From the NCBI GenBank assembly GCA_000403255.2, contig KE159592.1, positions 62,001 to 126,000 of the forward strand: DNA of 64,000 nucleotides, in the 5' to 3' direction. Made by a program: the position numbers and the translations under genes. The DNA is from Lachnospiraceae bacterium 3-1 (GTDB lineage Bacteria; Bacillota; Clostridia; Lachnospirales; Lachnospiraceae). Shown here piece by piece: positions 53,504 through 63,876 of the stretch. Below the pieces are notes generated by a model. The model saw nothing but the letters and a program-made list of their open reading frames with translations. It did not search any database and was not told the DNA's origin. Every line of letters starts with the position of its first letter. Position 1 is the first letter of the stretch.

Positions 53504-54307
53504 GTGTTTCAGACGCGGTTATTAAGTGGAATTGTACTGGTAATTGCAGCTCTTATCCTGATTATCACAGGAGGGGAAGCGCTATTGTTTGGCCTTATGA
53601 CAGTTTCTATGATTGGGCTGTATGAGCTGTATCGGGTATTTCATATGGAACGGTCTTTTCTTGGAATGATTGGCTATACTGGGACTGTCGTCTTTTATAT
53701 AAACCTTGGATTTCCGTTTATCCCAGATTTTGAAATTTTTGTGCTTGGCCTTTTAATTCTTTTGATGGCAGTCTATGTGCTGTCTTTTCCAAAATACCAG
53801 GTGGATCAGATCTTTGCAGCATTTATTGGTGTATTTTATGTGGCAGTGATGCTTTCTTGTGTGTATCAGACCAGGGAGCTTCCAGCAGGAAAGTATATTG
53901 TTTGGTTGATTTTTCTATGTTCCTGGGGATGTGATACCTGTGCCTATTGTGTTGGCGTGCTGATTGGGAAACATAAAATGGCGCCTAAGCTAAGTCCGAA
54001 AAAATCAGTAGAAGGGGCTGTAGGAGGAATTATTGGCACAATTCTTCTAACCATTTTGTACGGTTTTGTTTTTCAAACCCAGATGCAGCTTTCTCTGGCA
54101 CATATTTTTATTCTGGCAGGGATTACTGCAATTGGCGGGTTTATCTCTATGATTGGGGATTTAGCCGCATCCGCCATAAAGCGGAATTGTGACATCAAGG
54201 ATTATGGAAAATTGATTCCCGGCCATGGAGGAATTTTGGACCGTTTTGACAGTGTGATCTTTACAGCGCCGATTATTTATTATCTGGCACGTTTTCTCAT
54301 ATCATAA
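53504..54307 (+). CDS. cdsA: Phosphatidate cytidylyltransferase
   Basis: 267 residues with a GTG start and GGAGGGT ribosome site. About seven membrane segments, with the family signature near the end: SMIGDLAASAIKRNCDIKDYGKLIPGHGGILDRFDS (CDP-diacylglycerol synthase motif). Makes CDP-DAG for phospholipids. 19 bp after uppS and 37 bp before dxr. Confidence 0.96.
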   Translation: MFQTRLLSGIVLVIAALILIITGGEALLFGLMTVSMIGLYELYRVFHMERSFLGMIGYTGTVVFYINLGFPFIPDFEIFVLGLLILLMAVYVLSFPKYQVDQIFAAFIGVFYVAVMLSCVYQTRELPAGKYIVWLIFLCSWGCDTCAYCVGVLIGKHKMAPKLSPKKSVEGAVGGIIGTILLTILYGFVFQTQMQLSLAHIFILAGITAIGGFISMIGDLAASAIKRNCDIKDYGKLIPGHGGILDRFDSVIFTAPIIYYLARFLIS

Positions 54308-54344
54308 AATTACAATGATGTGAGGGTGCAGAATAGAGGTTTTT

Positions 54345-55487
54345 ATGAAAAAAATTGCAATACTTGGATCTACGGGGTCCATTGGCACCCAGACTCTTGA
54401 AATTGTCCGGGAGCAAAAAGACATAGTCGTTACTGCACTGGCAGCAGGGCGGAATACAACCCTGCTAGAAGCGCAGATTCGGGAGTTTTCTCCCAAAATA
54501 GCGGCACTTTGGGAGGAAGAGGCAGCAGCTTCTCTAAGAGAAAGTGTCAAAGATCTGCCAGTGCAAATTGTATCTGGCATGGAAGGGCTTTTGGAGATTG
54601 CCACAATGCCAGATACAGAAATCCTGGTTACAGCTATTGTGGGAATGCTTGGGATACGTCCTACCATCGCAGCTATTGAAGCAGGGAAAACCATTGCTCT
54701 TGCTAATAAGGAAACATTGGTAACCGCTGGACACATCATTATGCCCCTGGCGAAGCAAAATCATGTGCCCATACTTCCTGTGGATAGTGAACATAGTGCA
54801 ATTTTTCAATCCTTGCATGGAGAACGGGAAAATAAAATACAAAAAATTCTTCTTACGGCTTCGGGTGGTCCGTTTCGAGGGAAAAAAGAAGCAGAATTGG
54901 CTCAAATGCAGGTGGAGGACGCCCTAAAGCATCCCAACTGGTCTATGGGAAAAAAGATTACCATTGATTCTGCAACTATGGTAAATAAGGGACTGGAAGT
55001 AATGGAAGCCAAATGGCTGTTTGATGTGGAGTTAGACCAGATTCAAGTAGTGGTGCATCCACAAAGCATAGTCCATTCTATGGTGGAATATGAAGACGGC
55101 GCTGTGATTGCCCAGCTTGGTACGCCAGATATGCGCCTGCCCATCCAGTATGCATTGTATTATCCCAAACGTAGAAATTTGTCAGGAAAACGGCTTGATT
55201 TTTATCAGCTTTCGAATTTAACCTTTGAAAAGCCGGATTTAGAGACTTTCTGGGGATTGGGCCTGGCATTTGAAGCAATGAAACGAGGCGGAAATATTCC
55301 TACTGCATATAATGCAGCAAATGAGAAGGCGGTAGCATTGTTTTTAGAGAAGAAAATTTCATTTCTGGAAATTCCTAAGATCATTCATACATGTATGGAG
55401 CAATGTGAATTTGTGGCGCATCCAAACGTAACGGAAATCCTTGAGACGGAAGCAGAAGCTTACGCATTGATAGAGAGCAGGTGGTAA
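54345..55487 (+). CDS. dxr: 1-deoxy-D-xylulose 5-phosphate reductoisomerase
   Basis: 380 residues. NADPH-binding ILGSTGSIGTQTLEIVREQ, metal site PVDSEHSAIFQSL, MVNKGLEVMEAKWLF and VHPQSIVHSMVEYEDGA, AANEKAVALFLEKKI. First committed step of the MEP isoprenoid pathway; ispG is two genes on. Its stop overlaps the rseP start region by none, 1-bp gap. Confidence 0.97.
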   Translation: MKKIAILGSTGSIGTQTLEIVREQKDIVVTALAAGRNTTLLEAQIREFSPKIAALWEEEAAASLRESVKDLPVQIVSGMEGLLEIATMPDTEILVTAIVGMLGIRPTIAAIEAGKTIALANKETLVTAGHIIMPLAKQNHVPILPVDSEHSAIFQSLHGERENKIQKILLTASGGPFRGKKEAELAQMQVEDALKHPNWSMGKKITIDSATMVNKGLEVMEAKWLFDVELDQIQVVVHPQSIVHSMVEYEDGAVIAQLGTPDMRLPIQYALYYPKRRNLSGKRLDFYQLSNLTFEKPDLETFWGLGLAFEAMKRGGNIPTAYNAANEKAVALFLEKKISFLEIPKIIHTCMEQCEFVAHPNVTEILETEAEAYALIESRW

Positions 55488-55488
55488 A

Positions 55489-56526
55489 TTGAATATTATA
55501 ATTGCAATTATTATTTTTAGTATTATTATTTTATTTCACGAACTGGGCCATTTCCTTTTGGCAAAATTTAACGGTATTAAGGTTAATGAATTTTGTCTTG
55601 GCATGGGGCCTACATTGATTGGTTTTACAAAAGGTGAGACAAAGTATTCCATTAAGCTGCTGCCTTTTGGCGGCGCCTGCATGATGGAAGGGGAAGACGG
55701 CGAAAGCCAGGATGAACGTTCTTTTAACAGTAAATCAGTTTGGGCGCGGATTAGTGTAGTGGTGGCAGGACCTGTGTTTAATTTTATTATGGCATGGATA
55801 TTTGCGGTGATTGTGGTAGGAATTACGGGATATGACAGACCAGTATTGTCTGGGGTAATGGAGGGATTTCCAGCAGAGGAAGCAGGTCTAAAGGCTGGGG
55901 ATGAGATTATCTCCATGAATGGTTACCGTACTCATTTTTACCGTGAAGTAAGTCAGTATTCCCTATTTCATCCAGGGGAAGACGTAGCGCTTGTGTATGA
56001 ACGGGATGGAAAACGTTATGAGTCAACCCTTTCTCCTATTTTGGATGAAGCATCTGGCAGGTATTTGGTTGGCCTTAGCGGCAGGCCCTTCGACCGGGAA
56101 AGAGGAAATGCCTGGGATGTGCTGAAAAACAGCGTCTATGAAGTGCGGTACTGGATTAATAATACCATTGAGAGCCTTCGACTGCTGGTAACCGGAAAAG
56201 TAGGTGTCAAAGATATGTCTGGACCAGTAGGAATTGTGAAGATTATGGGGGATACCTATGACAGCAGCCAATCCCAGGGGGGAACAGTAAGCGCCATTTT
56301 AAGTATGGTAAATTTCTCTATTTTCTTGTCGGCAAACTTAGGAATTATGAATCTTCTGCCTATTCCAGCATTGGATGGCGGACGGCTTGTATTCCTGATT
56401 ATTGAAGCGATTCGAAGAAAAAGGATTTCCCCAGAAAAAGAAGGCATGGTACATTTTGTGGGATTGATGGCATTGATGGCATTGATGGTTTTGGTAATGT
56501 TTAATGACATACGCAACATTCTTTAA
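55489..56526 (+). CDS. rseP: RIP metalloprotease (RseP/RasP)
   Basis: 345 residues with a TTG start 1 bp after dxr and AGGTGG upstream. Site-2 protease: zinc site FHELGHFLLAKFNG in the first membrane segment, one PDZ domain (VMEGFPAEEAGLKAGDEIISMNG), and the late LLPIPALDGGRLVFLIIEAI LDG motif. Cleaves anti-sigma factors and remnant signal peptides in the membrane. Typical position between dxr and ispG/polC. Confidence 0.96.
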   Translation: MNIIIAIIIFSIIILFHELGHFLLAKFNGIKVNEFCLGMGPTLIGFTKGETKYSIKLLPFGGACMMEGEDGESQDERSFNSKSVWARISVVVAGPVFNFIMAWIFAVIVVGITGYDRPVLSGVMEGFPAEEAGLKAGDEIISMNGYRTHFYREVSQYSLFHPGEDVALVYERDGKRYESTLSPILDEASGRYLVGLSGRPFDRERGNAWDVLKNSVYEVRYWINNTIESLRLLVTGKVGVKDMSGPVGIVKIMGDTYDSSQSQGGTVSAILSMVNFSIFLSANLGIMNLLPIPALDGGRLVFLIIEAIRRKRISPEKEGMVHFVGLMALMALMVLVMFNDIRNIL

Positions 56527-56546
56527 AAGAGGAAAGTGTGAGTTTC

Positions 56547-57614
56547 ATGGAAGAAAAAATCATTCGAAAAAAAACAAGGGAAGTGCAGATTGGGAACCGG
56601 GTAATCGGTGGGAACCATCCGGTTTTAATCCAATCTATGACAAATACCAGGACAGAGGATATCAAAGGAACGATTGCACAGATTCAACAACTGACCTTGG
56701 CAGGCTGTGAGATCATAAGATGTGCGGTACCAACAATGGAAGCTGCCGAAGCCTTAGAAGAAATTAAGAAGGGGATTACGATTCCATTGGTGGCTGATAT
56801 TCATTTTGATTATCGTCTTGCCATTGCAGCTTTGGAGCATGGGGCAGATAAGATTCGTATCAATCCGGGAAATATCGGGACAAAAGAGCGTATTCAGGCA
56901 GTGATAGATACGGCAAAGGAGCGTAACATTCCCATCCGTGTGGGCGTCAACAGTGGTTCCCTGGAAAAGGAGCTGGTAGAAAAATACCATGGCGTAACAG
57001 CAGAGGGACTGGTGGAAAGCGCGATGGATAAGGTAAGGATCATTGAGGAGATTGGATATGATAACCTGGTCATTAGCATCAAATCCTCAGATGTGCTGAT
57101 GTGTGTAAAGGCCCATGAGATGATTGCAGATAGAACAGATTATCCGCTGCACGTGGGAATTACTGAAGCAGGTACAATAACCAGCGGGAATATCAAGTCT
57201 GCCATGGGACTTGGTATGATTTTAGGCCAGGGAATCGGGGATACGATTCGGGTATCCCTAACGGGAGATCCATTGGAAGAAATTAAATCTGCAAAGATTA
57301 TTTTAAGAACGCTGGGTTTGAAAAAAGGAGGGATTGAAGTGGTGTCATGTCCCACCTGCGGAAGAACTCAGATTGATTTAATCGGCTTGGCGAACCAGGT
57401 AGAAAACATGGTAAGTGATATTCCCTTAGACTTGAAAGTTGCAGTAATGGGATGTGTGGTAAACGGGCCAGGGGAGGCAAAGGAAGCTGACATTGGCATT
57501 GCTGGAGGAATTGGCGAGGGTCTGATTATTAAGCATGGGGAAGTTTATAAAAAGGTAAAGGAAGAGGACCTGCTTTCAACCCTTAGGGATGAGTTATTGC
57601 ATTGGAGTGAATAA
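56547..57614 (+). CDS. ispG: 4-hydroxy-3-methylbut-2-en-1-yl diphosphate synthase
   Basis: 355 residues from ATG 56547; a GTG at 56538 is an alternative since AGAGGAAA ends close to it. [4Fe-4S] enzyme of the MEP pathway. N-terminal TIM barrel (GGNHPVLIQSMTNTRTEDIKG) and C-terminal cluster domain with CPTCGRTQIDL and GCVVNGPGEAKEADIGIAGG, giving three Cys and the Glu. It works in the same pathway as Dxr. polC starts 5 bp later. Confidence 0.96.
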   Translation: MEEKIIRKKTREVQIGNRVIGGNHPVLIQSMTNTRTEDIKGTIAQIQQLTLAGCEIIRCAVPTMEAAEALEEIKKGITIPLVADIHFDYRLAIAALEHGADKIRINPGNIGTKERIQAVIDTAKERNIPIRVGVNSGSLEKELVEKYHGVTAEGLVESAMDKVRIIEEIGYDNLVISIKSSDVLMCVKAHEMIADRTDYPLHVGITEAGTITSGNIKSAMGLGMILGQGIGDTIRVSLTGDPLEEIKSAKIILRTLGLKKGGIEVVSCPTCGRTQIDLIGLANQVENMVSDIPLDLKVAVMGCVVNGPGEAKEADIGIAGGIGEGLIIKHGEVYKKVKEEDLLSTLRDELLHWSE

Positions 57615-57619
57615 AAAAT

Positions 57620-60600
57620 ATGAATAAGCTGTTTTTTGATGTTTTTCCAGATCTGAAAGTGCCTTCCGGGATGGAAAACCTCATGACAGAGGTGGAGGTA
57701 ACAAAAGTATCTGCCAATCGAAGGCGGGACCATATCAGGGTCTATCTTTTGAGCAGCAGGTTGATTCATAAAGCGAATATTTACCGTTTGGAATCGGACA
57801 TTCGAAAGCAGCTTTTTCCAAACCATAATATTTCGATAAAGATTATTGAAAAATTTCAGCTTTCAGGCCAATATAACCCTAGAAAACTGATGGATGTTTA
57901 CAAGGACAGCATTATGGATGAATTTCGCACGTATAGTTTGCTGGAGTATAACGTGCTTCGCATGGCGCAGATGGAATTTCCTCAGGAAGATCAAATGCAT
58001 CTTACCTTTGAAGATTCTGTGATTGCAAGGCAAAAGTCAGAAGAAATGGTGCAGATTTTGGAAAAAATTATCTGTGAACGCTGTGGCCTTGATGTAAAGA
58101 TTCAAGTAGATTATCAGGAACCCAAGGAAAAGAAGCATAAAAGAAACAGTGATATCCAAATTCAAAATGAAATACGCCAGATTATCCGCCAGGCCGGTCA
58201 CCATCCAGAAACATCACAGGAGAGTTCCCAAGGTATCCCGTTCCAGGATTTGAGCGGTGTGCCAGTACAGAACCCAGAAGATATTCCATTTAAAAATCCC
58301 CAAGCTGTTGCTGTTTCAGAGCAAAAAGTAGCACAATCGATGGGAAATGCAAAAGGAACTAAGACTTCCTTTGAAGGAAAAGGGGAGGCTCAAAGGAAAG
58401 AAAATTCTTATGGGAATCGAAAAGGAGCTTCCTTCGGTGGAGGCTTTAAGAAATCAGACAATCCAGACGTGATATTTGGACGAGATATTGAGGAAGAACC
58501 CATTGCCATAGAACAAATTGTAGGCGAGATGGGAGAAGTAGTGGTTCGTGGAAAAATATTAAGCCTGGATACCAGAGAAATCCGAAATGATAAGACCATT
58601 ATACTGTTTTCTGTTACGGATTTTACCGATACGATTATGGTAAAAATGTTTACCAAAAATGAAGCTGTTTCTGAGATTACTTCCCAGGTGAAAAAGGGCG
58701 CTTTTCTAAAAATCAAGGGAATTACAACCATTGATCGGTTTGATGGGGAGCTTACAATTGGTTCTGTTGTTGGTATTAAGAAAATTTCAGATTTTACTTC
58801 CACCCGTATGGATAACAGTCCCCAAAAACGTGTAGAATTGCATTGCCATACGAAAATGAGTGATATGGATGGAGTTTCTGAGGTAAAAGATATTATTAAG
58901 CGCGCGATGAAATGGGGGCATAAGGCTATTGCCATTACGGATCATGGGGATGTGCAGTCTTTTCCAGATGCCAATCATGCAGTCTCGCCAGAGGATGATT
59001 TTAAGGTTCTCTATGGAGTGGAGGCGTATTTGGTGGATGACTTAAAGCATATCATTGAAAATCCAAGGGGACAGGATTTAGATGATACGTATGTGGTATT
59101 TGATTTAGAAACAACAGGTTTTTCTCCCATTCACAACCAAATCATTGAAATTGGCGCGGTAAAGGTGACAGAGGGGAGGATTACAGAGCGATTTTCTACT
59201 TTTGTAAATCCAAAGGTTCCGATTCCCTTTAAAATCGAAGAATTGACCAGTATACGGGATGATATGGTATTGGATGCACCCACCATTGAGGAGGCGCTGC
59301 CTAAGTTTTTAAAATTCTGTGAGGGTGCTATTATGGTAGCCCATAACGCAGGATTTGACATGAGCTTTATCAGCAAAAACTGTGAACGTCAGGGATTTTC
59401 CTGTGAATATACCGTGATTGATACGGTAGCTTTGGCACGAGTTTTGCTCCCTCAATTAAACCGTTTTAAACTGGATACAGTGGCAAAAGCATTGAAGATT
59501 TCCTTAGAAAATCATCATCGGGCGGTGGATGACGCAGTCTGCACCGCAGAAATATTTGTAAAATTCATTGAAATGTTAAAGGACAGAGGGATTTTTGACC
59601 TGGAACAGGTGAATGATCTTGGGAACACTTCTATAGAGAATATTAAGAAGCTCCCGAGTCATCATGCCATTATCTTAGCCACCAATGACACTGGAAGAAT
59701 TAATCTTTATCGGTTGGTATCAGAATCTCATTTGACCTATTTTCACAGACGGCCGAGAATTCCCAAAAGTGAGTTTCTAAAGTATCGGGAAGGGCTTCTT
59801 ATTGGCTCTGCCTGTGAAGCAGGAGAGTTGTATCAGGCAATTTTACGGGGAAATTCTGAGGAGGAAATTGCAAGGCTTGTGCGTTTTTATGATTACCTGG
59901 AAATTCAGCCCATTGGGAATAATGAATTTATGCTGCGGGGAGAGGAACCTGCTCTTTCTTCCCAAGAGGAATTAAGGGATATCAACCGAAAAATCGTCAG
60001 GCTTGGAGAGGAATTCCATAAGTTAGTGGTGGCTACCTGTGACGTACATTTCCTGGACCCGGAGGACGAAGTATACCGCCGGATTATTATGGCAGGAAAA
60101 GGGTTTAAGGATGCAGATAACCAGGCGCCTCTTTTTTTGCGTACCACGGAGGAAATGCTGGAAGAGTTTGCCTATCTGGGCAGTGAAAAAGCAGAGGAAG
60201 TGGTGATTACCAATCCAGGAAAGATTGCAGATATGTGTGAAAAAATTTCCCCAGTGCGCCCAGACAAATGTCCCCCTGTCATTGAAAATTCTGACCAGAT
60301 GTTACGAGACATTTGCTATAACAAAGCTCATGAGATTTATGGGGATAAGCTCCCGTCTGTTGTACACGAACGGCTGGAACGGGAGTTAAATTCTATTATA
60401 TCTAATGGATATGCAGTGATGTATATTATTGCACAGAAGTTGGTATGGAAGTCCAATGAAGATGGTTATCTGGTAGGTTCTCGTGGTTCTGTAGGATCTT
60501 CTTTTGTGGCTACTATGGCAGGAATTACTGAGGTAAATCCTCTGGCTCCCCATTATTATTGCAAAAAATGTCATTATTGTGACTTTGAGTCAAAGGAAGT

Positions 60601-62173
60601 GAAATCCTATGGGGATGCTGGAAGGGCTGGGTGCGATATGCCAGATAAAACCTGTCCCGTATGTGGAGAGCCTTTGAAAAAAGAAGGGTTTGACATTCCC
60701 TTTGAGACATTTTTAGGGTTTAAGGGGAATAAAGAGCCAGATATCGATTTGAATTTTTCTGGTGAATATCAGAGTAAAGCCCATGCCTATTGTGAAGTGA
60801 TTTTTGGAGCTGGGCAAACCTACCGTGCTGGGACTATCGGCACGCTGGCAGATAAAACAGCATTCGGCTACATCCGAAATTATTATGAAGAACGGGGGGT
60901 ACGGAAGCGAAATTGTGAAATTGACCGTATTGTTCAGGGGTGTGTGGGAGTCCGCCGCACCACTGGGCAGCATCCAGGAGGAATTATTGTGCTGCCTATT
61001 GGAGAAGAAATCCATTCCTTTACGCCCATTCAACATCCGGCAAATGATATGTCCACGGATATTGTTACCACACATTTTGATTATCATTCCATCGACCATA
61101 ACCTTTTAAAGCTTGATATACTAGGACACGACGATCCTACCATGATTCGTATGCTGGAGGACTTAACAGGTATTGATGCCAAGAAGATTCCTCTGGATGA
61201 TAAAAACGTAATGTCTCTATTTCAAAGTACCAAGGCTCTTGGAATTCTGCCAGAAGATATTGGCGGCTGCAAGCTGGGGTCTCTTGGGATTCCAGAGTTT
61301 GGAACAGAATTTGTTATTCAGATGCTTATCGATACGAATCCCCAATCCTTTTCTGATTTGGTGCGTATTTCTGGTTTGTCCCATGGGACGGATGTGTGGC
61401 TTGGAAATGCTCAGACCTTGATTCAGGAAGGAAAAGCAACGATTTCCACAGCGATTTGTACCCGTGATGATATCATGACCTACTTAATTGGCATGGGGAT
61501 AGAAAGTGAATTAAGTTTTACAATTATGGAAAGTGTGCGGAAGGGGAAAGGGTTAAAGCCAGAATGGGAGGAAGTGATGACGGAACATAATGTACCAGAC
61601 TGGTATATTTGGTCATGTAAAAAGATTAAATATATGTTCCCCAAAGCTCATGCGGCAGCTTATGTTATGATGGCATGGCGGATTGCCTACTGCAAAATTT
61701 TTTATCCCCTGGCTTATTATGCAGCTTTTTTCAGTATTCGTGCTACATCCTTTAGCTATGAATTAATGTGTCAGGGAAAAGAGAAGCTGGAATATTTTAT
61801 GGCAGACTATGAACGAAGGAAGGATACTTTGACGAAAAAAGAGCAGGATACGGTAAAGGACATGAAAATTGTGCAGGAAATGTATGCAAGAGGATTTGAA
61901 TTCGTTCCGTTAGATTTGTTTCATGCCCAGGCTCATGCATTTCAGATTATGGATGGGAAGCTGATGCCCTCGTTAGACAGCATTGAAGGATTGGGGGATA
62001 AAGCGGCGGAGGCAGTGGTGGAAGCGGCAAAAGATGGGAAATTCCTGTCAAAAGATGATTTCCGCCAGCGGACCAAGGTGTCCAAATCAGTCATTGATTT
62101 GATGGGAGATTTGGGAATTCTGGGAAATTTACCAGAATCTAATCAACTATCATTGTTTGATCATTTATCTTAA
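57620..62173 (+). CDS. polC: DNA polymerase III alpha subunit, PolC type (Gram-positive)
   Basis: 1517 residues, about 80 longer than B. subtilis PolC owing to a low-complexity insert at ~200-290. N-terminal domain, OB fold (~305, VVVRGKILSLDTREIRNDKTI), PHP (~400, VELHCHTKMSDMDGV) interrupted by the DEDDh proofreading exonuclease (~490, YVVFDLETTGFSPIHNQIIEIG), then palm with KEPDIDLNFSGEYQ, zinc-binding cysteines (CKKCHYCDF, CPVCGEP) and GSRGSVGSSF. Ends with helix-hairpin-helix and the SLFDHLS clamp-binding-like tail. Main replicative polymerase. Replicative core complete. Confidence 0.97.
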   Translation: MNKLFFDVFPDLKVPSGMENLMTEVEVTKVSANRRRDHIRVYLLSSRLIHKANIYRLESDIRKQLFPNHNISIKIIEKFQLSGQYNPRKLMDVYKDSIMDEFRTYSLLEYNVLRMAQMEFPQEDQMHLTFEDSVIARQKSEEMVQILEKIICERCGLDVKIQVDYQEPKEKKHKRNSDIQIQNEIRQIIRQAGHHPETSQESSQGIPFQDLSGVPVQNPEDIPFKNPQAVAVSEQKVAQSMGNAKGTKTSFEGKGEAQRKENSYGNRKGASFGGGFKKSDNPDVIFGRDIEEEPIAIEQIVGEMGEVVVRGKILSLDTREIRNDKTIILFSVTDFTDTIMVKMFTKNEAVSEITSQVKKGAFLKIKGITTIDRFDGELTIGSVVGIKKISDFTSTRMDNSPQKRVELHCHTKMSDMDGVSEVKDIIKRAMKWGHKAIAITDHGDVQSFPDANHAVSPEDDFKVLYGVEAYLVDDLKHIIENPRGQDLDDTYVVFDLETTGFSPIHNQIIEIGAVKVTEGRITERFSTFVNPKVPIPFKIEELTSIRDDMVLDAPTIEEALPKFLKFCEGAIMVAHNAGFDMSFISKNCERQGFSCEYTVIDTVALARVLLPQLNRFKLDTVAKALKISLENHHRAVDDAVCTAEIFVKFIEMLKDRGIFDLEQVNDLGNTSIENIKKLPSHHAIILATNDTGRINLYRLVSESHLTYFHRRPRIPKSEFLKYREGLLIGSACEAGELYQAILRGNSEEEIARLVRFYDYLEIQPIGNNEFMLRGEEPALSSQEELRDINRKIVRLGEEFHKLVVATCDVHFLDPEDEVYRRIIMAGKGFKDADNQAPLFLRTTEEMLEEFAYLGSEKAEEVVITNPGKIADMCEKISPVRPDKCPPVIENSDQMLRDICYNKAHEIYGDKLPSVVHERLERELNSIISNGYAVMYIIAQKLVWKSNEDGYLVGSRGSVGSSFVATMAGITEVNPLAPHYYCKKCHYCDFESKEVKSYGDAGRAGCDMPDKTCPVCGEPLKKEGFDIPFETFLGFKGNKEPDIDLNFSGEYQSKAHAYCEVIFGAGQTYRAGTIGTLADKTAFGYIRNYYEERGVRKRNCEIDRIVQGCVGVRRTTGQHPGGIIVLPIGEEIHSFTPIQHPANDMSTDIVTTHFDYHSIDHNLLKLDILGHDDPTMIRMLEDLTGIDAKKIPLDDKNVMSLFQSTKALGILPEDIGGCKLGSLGIPEFGTEFVIQMLIDTNPQSFSDLVRISGLSHGTDVWLGNAQTLIQEGKATISTAICTRDDIMTYLIGMGIESELSFTIMESVRKGKGLKPEWEEVMTEHNVPDWYIWSCKKIKYMFPKAHAAAYVMMAWRIAYCKIFYPLAYYAAFFSIRATSFSYELMCQGKEKLEYFMADYERRKDTLTKKEQDTVKDMKIVQEMYARGFEFVPLDLFHAQAHAFQIMDGKLMPSLDSIEGLGDKAAEAVVEAAKDGKFLSKDDFRQRTKVSKSVIDLMGDLGILGNLPESNQLSLFDHLS

Positions 62174-62186
62174 GGAGGAAGAGATT

Positions 62187-62519
62187 ATGACATATGAAGA
62201 ATTTTTTTCTAATGTAAAAGAGGCATTTCAGGATGCAGATGTGAGCCACATCACTGAGCATCTTGCCTATCAGTTTAACATTACAGGGGAAGCAGAAGGC
62301 GTTTTCTATGTAGAGGTAAAAGAAGGAAAATTGTATGTAGAGCCCTATGATTATCATGACAGGGATGCTATGTTTACCTGCTCTGCCAAAAATTTAATGA
62401 AGATTGCAAAAGGGAAATTAGACCCAATTCTTGCGGTGACATTGCAAAAATTAAAGGTAGAGGGAAATATTGAAAAAGCATTGAAGCTGAAAAGCCTGAT
62501 TGGTGAAAAGAAGAAGTAA
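62187..62519 (+). CDS. SCP2 sterol-binding domain protein
   Basis: 110 residues from ATG 62187 (AAGGAGGAAG upstream), 13 bp after polC. Single domain resembling the SCP-2 fold: HITEHLAYQFNITGEAEGVFYVEVKEGKLYVEPYDYHDRDAMFTCSAKNLMKIAKGKLDPILAVTLQKLKVEGNIEKALKL, ending in the last amphipathic helix. Binds hydrophobic ligands in eukaryotes; its role in bacteria is unknown. Contacts to replication are only suggested by position. Confidence 0.85.
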   Translation: MTYEEFFSNVKEAFQDADVSHITEHLAYQFNITGEAEGVFYVEVKEGKLYVEPYDYHDRDAMFTCSAKNLMKIAKGKLDPILAVTLQKLKVEGNIEKALKLKSLIGEKKK

Positions 62520-62530
62520 AAATTTTCTAA

Positions 62531-62598
62531 AAAGAAATCCCAGTATAAGCTTTGTAGGATACTTTCGTGTTATCCATAGCTGATACTGGGGTTTCTTT
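62531..62598. terminator. Bidirectional terminator between the SCP2 gene and xpt
   Basis: A 16-bp stem with one wobble (62531-62546 with 62583-62598; AAAGAAATCCCAG / CTGGGGTTTCTTT), with a T-rich tail on the plus strand and A/T-rich sequence on the other. A second hairpin TGCTCCA (62612-62618) / TGGAGCA (62634-62640) follows, nearer the xpt stop. Confidence 0.75.
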
Positions 62599-62650
62599 GT
62601 TATTTATGTTCTGCTCCATAAGGTTGCGCTTTGTGGAGCATTTCATTGGT

Positions 62651-63223
62651 TTATTCTTGGAATTCGATATAATTTTCCGCCATTTTTGCAATTCGGGCAA
62701 GGGCATAAACTTCAATTCCCTGGGCTGCTAATTTGTCATGACCAGGCTGGAATGATTTTTCAATCAATACTCCAAGACCTGCAATCGTGGCATGAGACAT
62801 GCGGATCAGGCGGATTGCAGCGGTGGCAGCTTCGCCATTGGCCAGGAAATCATCTACAAGAAGGACATGGTCGTCTGCGGTAATATATTTTTTGGACAGG
62901 GTTAGCTCATAATTTGTTTCCTTTGTAAAAGAAGTAACGACTGTTTGATATAAATCCTGATTTAAGATTTTTGAAGGCTGTTTTTTCAGAATTACGATTG
63001 GAACATTTAGTGCAAGGGCTGTCATCAGTGCTGGGGCAATTCCGGAGCTTTCAATAGTGGCAACCTTTGTAATTCCTTTTTCTTTGAAGTGTTCTGCAAT
63101 TTCTTTTCCCATTTCCTGCATAAGCCCAGGGTCTATTTGGTGATTGATAAAACTGTCTACTTTTAAAATATGCTTATTTACGGCGATACCGTCCTGTTTG
63201 ATTTTTTCTTCTAATAATTTCAT
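62651..63223 (-). CDS. xpt: Xanthine phosphoribosyltransferase
   Basis: 190 residues, standard. Salvages xanthine to XMP. PRPP-binding motif [20 protein letters not shown], and the xpt-type N-terminus [32 protein letters not shown], substrate segment [20 protein letters not shown]. On the minus strand, convergent with the polC operon and divergent from rlmH. Its upstream region is only about 120 bp and shows no purine riboswitch, unlike B. subtilis xpt-pbuX. Confidence 0.96.
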   Translation of the reverse strand: MKLLEEKIKQDGIAVNKHILKVDSFINHQIDPGLMQEMGKEIAEHFKEKGITKVATIESSGIAPALMTALALNVPIVILKKQPSKILNQDLYQTVVTSFTKETNYELTLSKKYITADDHVLLVDDFLANGEAATAAIRLIRMSHATIAGLGVLIEKSFQPGHDKLAAQGIEVYALARIAKMAENYIEFQE

Positions 63224-63346
63224 AATGGATTCACCTCTGCCTGTACGATTTTGATTTTGTTGAATAATGTCTGTATCATTGTTATTATTATAAATGAAAT
63301 AAAATCATATTACAACATGAATTAAAAAGAACCTATGGAGGAGAAT

Positions 63347-63826
63347 ATGAAAATTACAATATTAACGGTAGGAAAAATAAAGGAGAAGTTTTACCGTCAA
63401 GCCATTGAAGAATTTGAAAAACGTCTAAGTCGGTATTGTAAGCTGGAAATTATTGAGGTTGCAGATGAAAAGACGCCAGACCATGGGAGTCAGGCCGAGG
63501 AATTTCAGATAAAAGAAAAGGAAGGGAAACGGCTTATGAAATATTTTCGGGAAGATGCGTGGATTTGTGCGTTGTCCATAGAGGGTAAGATGTTGGATTC
63601 ACTGGAGCTTTCTGAAAAGCTGGAAAAGCTGGGAGTTTCTGGGATTAGTCATATGATTTTTCTGATTGGCGGTTCCCTGGGATTGTCAGAAGCGGTGTTA
63701 AAACAGGCAGATTTTACCCTTAGTTTTTCAAAAATGACATTTCCACATCAATTAATGCGGGTGATTTTACTGGAGCAAATCTATCGGAGTTATCGGATTA
63801 TGTCAAAGGAGCCATACCATAAGTGA
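63347..63826 (+). CDS. rlmH: 23S rRNA pseudouridine-1915 N3-methyltransferase RlmH
   Basis: 159 residues from ATG 63347 (GGAGGAG just upstream). SPOUT methyltransferase: MKITILTVGKIKEKFYRQAIEEFEKRL start, FLIGGSLGLSEAVLKQAD SAM-knot loop, MTFPHQLMRVILLEQIYRSYRIMSKEPYHK end with the conserved C-terminal Tyr-His-Lys. Methylates pseudouridine 1915 in helix 69. Own ribosome site; divergent from xpt, followed by a strong terminator. Confidence 0.97.
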   Translation: MKITILTVGKIKEKFYRQAIEEFEKRLSRYCKLEIIEVADEKTPDHGSQAEEFQIKEKEGKRLMKYFREDAWICALSIEGKMLDSLELSEKLEKLGVSGISHMIFLIGGSLGLSEAVLKQADFTLSFSKMTFPHQLMRVILLEQIYRSYRIMSKEPYHK

Positions 63827-63876
63827 GGGAGAAAGGGAACGGATATTCTGCAAAATAAAAGAGAGTAAGAGTTATA

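Noticed and set aside
63224-63346. Purine riboswitch before xpt
   Set aside because: The region is too short and no purine-riboswitch junction sequence was seen on the minus strand.
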